Shown piece after piece: positions 8,054 through 8,963 of a stretch of DNA of 8,963 nt (position 1 is the stretch's first letter; the number at the start of each line of letters is the position of its first letter). The translations under genes were made by a program, and so were the position numbers. This DNA comes from Candidatus Kuenenia stuttgartensis (GTDB lineage: Bacteria > Planctomycetota > Planctomycetia > Isosphaerales > Isosphaeraceae): positions 1 through 8,963 of the forward strand of contig CAMBZY010000095.1 in assembly GCA_945872325.1 (NCBI GenBank), in the 5' to 3' direction. Under the pieces are notes generated by a model that was not told the DNA's origin, made no database searches, and saw nothing but the letters and a program-made list of their open reading frames with translations.

Positions 8054-8095
8054 CCAAGTCATCAGTGACTCGAATTGGTCACGTTTTTGATCAAA
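8054..8095. repeat. Cluster of overlapping inverted repeats
   Basis: AGTCA (8057-8061) pairs with TGACT (8066-8070) around TCAG. The second arm overlaps another repeat, GTGACT (8065-8070) with GGTCAC (8078-8083 region, GTCAC at 8078-8082), loop about CGAATT, followed on the plus strand by G and five T. TTTGATCAAA (8086-8095) is a 10-bp palindrome. The first two hairpins cannot form together. On the plus strand the second looks like a weak terminator, but no plus-strand gene lies upstream. It may be an operator or chance. Confidence 0.35.
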
Positions 8096-8214
8096 TGGTC
8101 CGATTGTGCAGAATTTGCTTGAGTCTACAGATGCTCATCACTCACCTATGACTTAAGACGTTCTGGTTATCAGGATTATTCAGTCAGAAGATGAGCGAGA
8201 GGTGATCTGGAGAT

Positions 8215-8244
8215 AAAAAAAGACCCGCATGGGATTTGCGGGCC
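8215..8244 (-). terminator. Intrinsic terminator of the minus-strand gene entering from the right
   Basis: On the minus strand CCCGCA and TGCGGG form a 6-bp GC-rich stem (plus-strand 8237-8242 with 8224-8229) around a 7-nt loop, followed by TCTTTTTTT (to 8215). An outer G-C pair across one mismatch could lengthen the stem. It lies about 55 nt after the stop codon at 8299, in the right place and direction to end that transcript. Confidence 0.8.
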
Positions 8245-8298
8245 CGTATCAACAAGTTAGAAGATCAAATGAGTCACGATTTGCGATAAATTCGCGAA

Positions 8299-8963
8299 TC
8301 AGTATGCTTTGGCAACGAGTTGCGACCATGCCGCGATCGCTTCGGCTGTGAGCCGGATTGCGTTCTTTATCACCGCTTTTGGGGCGTTCTCTGGCGGAGT
8401 CGTTCGACTTGTCACCAAATCATGATGGTCGGGTTCGACCCTCGACATTGGACTTTGATCCGAGGATAGAATCGCCAGCCATTCTGATTCTGTTGAGACT
8501 TCTAAGTTGTTATCAGTAATGTCGTTAACAGCGGTTTTTGCGAAGGGGTCGTCAGGTAACGACCTAGGCACTTCCACTGGGCAAATTTCAGCCGTAATCT
8601 GCGACCAGTCACCCAGACTTGAGATCTTGGTGGTCGGCTCTGATAGCTCCATTGAAAATGGGGTTGGGGCGATGTCTGCTTTCATGAATGAAAGGCTGTC
8701 CCAAACTCCATCAGGCGACGTGACTCGAATCACTTTAACCACATCGACTTGAGCCAGATCTGAGGCAGGTAAAAATAAATCCTCAGCCGCAGGGGCTGGA
8801 GGTAGCGGAAGCTCAACAGCTTTGACACCGATTCTGGCCAAAGCGGCCTTGGCTTCCTGGACTGTAAATTCCGATGCTTCCCGCGCAAATTCTTCCTGGA
8901 TCAACTCGAAGGCCAAGTCGGCGGGCGACTCAATCGACTTCGATTCAATCTTTGCAGGTTTAG
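8299..8963 (-). CDS. Unrecognised protein, C-terminal 220 residues (5' end outside the window)
   Basis: The minus-strand frame ends with TGA at 8299-8301 and stays open to the right edge, so the true start lies outside. A TTG at 8914-8916 could be read as a start but 15 further in-frame residues precede it, and nothing supports initiation there. The visible part begins with a charged Lys/Ser/Glu stretch, then a probable helix (AFELIQEEFAREASEF to ALARIGV), a Pro/Ala segment (LPLPPAPAAED), a long acidic Ser/Thr/Pro/Asp-rich region without clear repeats, and a final Ala-rich helix ending AWSQLVAKAY. No membrane segment or known catalytic motif is visible. The composition suggests a partly disordered tail of a larger protein. 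A good terminator follows the stop, so this is the last gene of its transcript. I do not recognise a family. Confidence 0.7.
   Translation of the reverse strand, partial: KPAKIESKSIESPADLAFELIQEEFAREASEFTVQEAKAALARIGVKAVELPLPPAPAAEDLFLPASDLAQVDVVKVIRVTSPDGVWDSLSFMKADIAPTPFSMELSEPTTKISSLGDWSQITAEICPVEVPRSLPDDPFAKTAVNDITDNNLEVSTESEWLAILSSDQSPMSRVEPDHHDLVTSRTTPPENAPKAVIKNAIRLTAEAIAAWSQLVAKAY

Larger units (their letters stand above)
7777..8298. other. Gene-free interval of about 520 bp
   Basis: No convincing gene is seen. The open frames here on the minus strand (about 75 and 100 codons) overlap one another in different frames, have no family-like features, and the longer one runs into the start of the large exported protein. 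The interval holds the probable promoter of that protein, a cluster of short inverted repeats (8054-8095), a CGCGATCGCG palindrome (7859-7868), and the terminator of the gene entering from the right. Confidence 0.6.

Noticed and set aside
7755..8057. Minus-strand frames of 100 and 75 codons upstream of the large exported protein
   Set aside because: They overlap each other, the longer one runs into the start of the large gene, and the translations (Cys/Trp/Arg-rich, no repeats or motifs) look like translated non-coding DNA.

Overview
The window looks like chromosomal DNA of a planctomycete (Planctomycetales, Planctopirus/Rubinisphaera-like). That assignment is inference from protein style: a secreted HEAT-like protein, a very large exported protein joining TPR, a secretin/TonB-short-like (STN-like) segment, a Gly/Met tract and a YfaP/DUF2135-like domain, roughly balanced GC content, and genes that often lack a strong Shine-Dalgarno sequence. 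There are no rRNA or tRNA genes, insertion sequences, CRISPR arrays or phage genes.

Left part (1-1389, minus strand): the N-terminal part of an exported HEAT-like protein runs off the left edge. It lies 56 nt downstream of an M29-family metallo-aminopeptidase. The two may be co-transcribed.

Centre (1570-4628, plus strand): a divergent 180-bp gap separates the peptidase from a 567-residue double-domain ABC permease (6+6 membrane segments, an EAA-type loop in each half), which has no ATPase or binding-protein gene beside it. Next comes carA, the glutaminase subunit of carbamoyl-phosphate synthase, which feeds pyrimidine and arginine synthesis. A strong symmetrical hairpin closes carA and also the convergent gene on its right.

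Right part (4639-8963, minus strand): a 1045-residue exported repeat protein, then about 520 bp without a convincing gene (probable promoter, small inverted repeats, and the terminator of the next gene), then the C-terminal 220 residues of an unrecognised protein that enters from the right edge.

Most of this is ordinary chromosome. I see no defence system, gene cluster or mobile module. The parts least explained by known biology are the large multi-domain exported protein, the orphan double permease and the unrecognised protein at the right edge.
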